Part shown: piece by piece, positions 5,625 through 6,043 of the stretch
Layout of the letters: each line of letters begins with the position of its first letter
How positions within the stretch are numbered: position 1 is the stretch's first letter
Source of the DNA: Candidatus Zipacnadia bacterium
Lineage (GTDB): Bacteria; Armatimonadota; Zipacnadia; Zipacnadales; Zipacnadaceae
Length of the DNA stretch: 6,043 bases
Assembly (NCBI GenBank): GCA_029821255.1
Contig: JALGTS010000082.1
Coordinates: 1-6,043 of the forward strand
Direction: 5' to 3'
The notes under the pieces: generated by a model
Databases searched by the model: none
What the model was told of the DNA's origin: nothing
The model's input: the letters and a program-made list of their open reading frames with translations, nothing else
Program-made: the position numbers and the translations under genes

Positions 5625-6043
5625 TTACCGAGTAGCATTAAAGAGCCGGAGTCGGCCTGGTATGGCTGTCCCGTCGGGCTCCAGTCGCAGCCGGCCGAAC
5701 TGGATAACTGGTGCCGACTGGGCCTGGGGCGGAGCCAAGATGGTCAGGGTGCGGTTATAATAGTCAATCGTTCGTAGTAAGCCCAATGTGTGGCCAATCC
5801 TGTGGCTATTCAGCAGCCCAAGCAGCAGCCCCCGCAGCTCCTCTGTTCCGGTCGGGGGGAAATAGTGGCGCGGAGGAAGATTGACGAGGGACTTCCCCTC
5901 CCAACTTATCCGCTGATTCTGGCTACCAGATAGCCATGCGGCAAAGCGCTGCTGGCGCCAGCGTTGACGTTGCTCCCGGGATTTTTTCTGGCAGCACGCC
6001 AGTGGCTCTAAGTTGAATATGCTGACTGATTCGTCATGGAGGA
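5625..6043 (-). CDS. Clp1-like polynucleotide 5'-kinase family protein, C-terminal part (5' end outside window)
   Basis: The minus-strand frame is open from the right edge to the TAA at 5627-5625, giving 138 readable residues. The N-terminal visible part 'KKSREQRQRWRQQRFAAWL' (19-37) matches the Arg-rich helix after the P-loop domain in COG1341-type proteins. It is followed by a beta-rich domain: 'SLVNLPPRHYFPPTGTEEL' (51-69), 'GLLLGLLNSHRIGHTLGLLR' (71-90), 'TIDYYNRTLTILAPP' (91-105) and 'VIQFGRLRLEPDGT' (112-125). The order 'G-L-L/V-G-L...G-x-L..ID...TLTI..P...IQFGRLRL.PDG' is that of the Clp1/Grc3 C-terminal domain as I recall it. The family phosphorylates 5'-hydroxyl ends of RNA or DNA using a Walker A P-loop, which would lie outside the window and cannot be checked here. 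It precedes the G1P dehydrogenase gene by 5 nt, so the two form an operon. Confidence 0.62.
   Translation of the reverse strand, partial: LHDESVSIFNLEPLACCQKKSREQRQRWRQQRFAAWLSGSQNQRISWEGKSLVNLPPRHYFPPTGTEELRGLLLGLLNSHRIGHTLGLLRTIDYYNRTLTILAPPQAQSAPVIQFGRLRLEPDGTAIPGRLRLFNATR

Noticed and set aside
5586..5777. 63-codon plus-strand open frame near the kinase/dehydrogenase junction
   Set aside because: The minus-strand frame through the same bases is open to the window edge, has family-like motifs, and is spaced 5 nt from the next gene.

Overview
The window comes from a bacterial chromosome. It holds four complete protein genes and two genes cut by the window edges, tightly packed and, except for the first, all on the minus strand. 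No rRNA, tRNA, CRISPR array, insertion sequence or origin is visible. The gene mix (GH29 fucosidase, a sugar-cluster type of UroD-family protein, an acetylxylan-esterase-like protein, the 'VLNQNYEPLN' type of HNH nuclease, and archaeal-flavoured Clp1-like kinase and glycerol-1-phosphate dehydrogenase) suggests an uncultured, polysaccharide-degrading bacterium of the Armatimonadota / Planctomycetota / Chloroflexota sort. That is an impression from gene content, not a placement.

Layout from left to right: (1) Positions 2-892, plus strand: the C-terminal part of a large alpha/beta-hydrolase protein whose visible hydrolase domain has lost the nucleophile elbow. (2) Positions 892-923: a perfect 13-bp stem hairpin between the convergent esterase-like and fucosidase genes. 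(3) Positions 980-4041, minus strand, in transcription order: HNH endonuclease, UroD-family protein, alpha-L-fucosidase. A well-formed sigma70-type promoter lies directly before the HNH gene and predicts an almost leaderless mRNA. The HNH-UroD gap is 40 bp. The UroD-fucosidase gap is 130 bp, AT-rich, and may carry its own control. (4) Positions 4198-6043, minus strand: the C-terminus of a Clp1-like polynucleotide kinase, followed after only 5 nt by a full sn-glycerol-1-phosphate dehydrogenase gene.

Two themes emerge. The left half is carbohydrate-related (esterase-like protein, fucosidase, UroD-like protein). The right half pairs an RNA/DNA 5'-kinase family with the enzyme that makes the archaeal-type glycerol phosphate enantiomer. 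I see no clear defence system or other wholly new system. The points most worth checking are the kinase/G1P dehydrogenase pair, the degenerate hydrolase domain, the near-leaderless HNH promoter, and the possible link between the UroD-like protein and the fucosidase.
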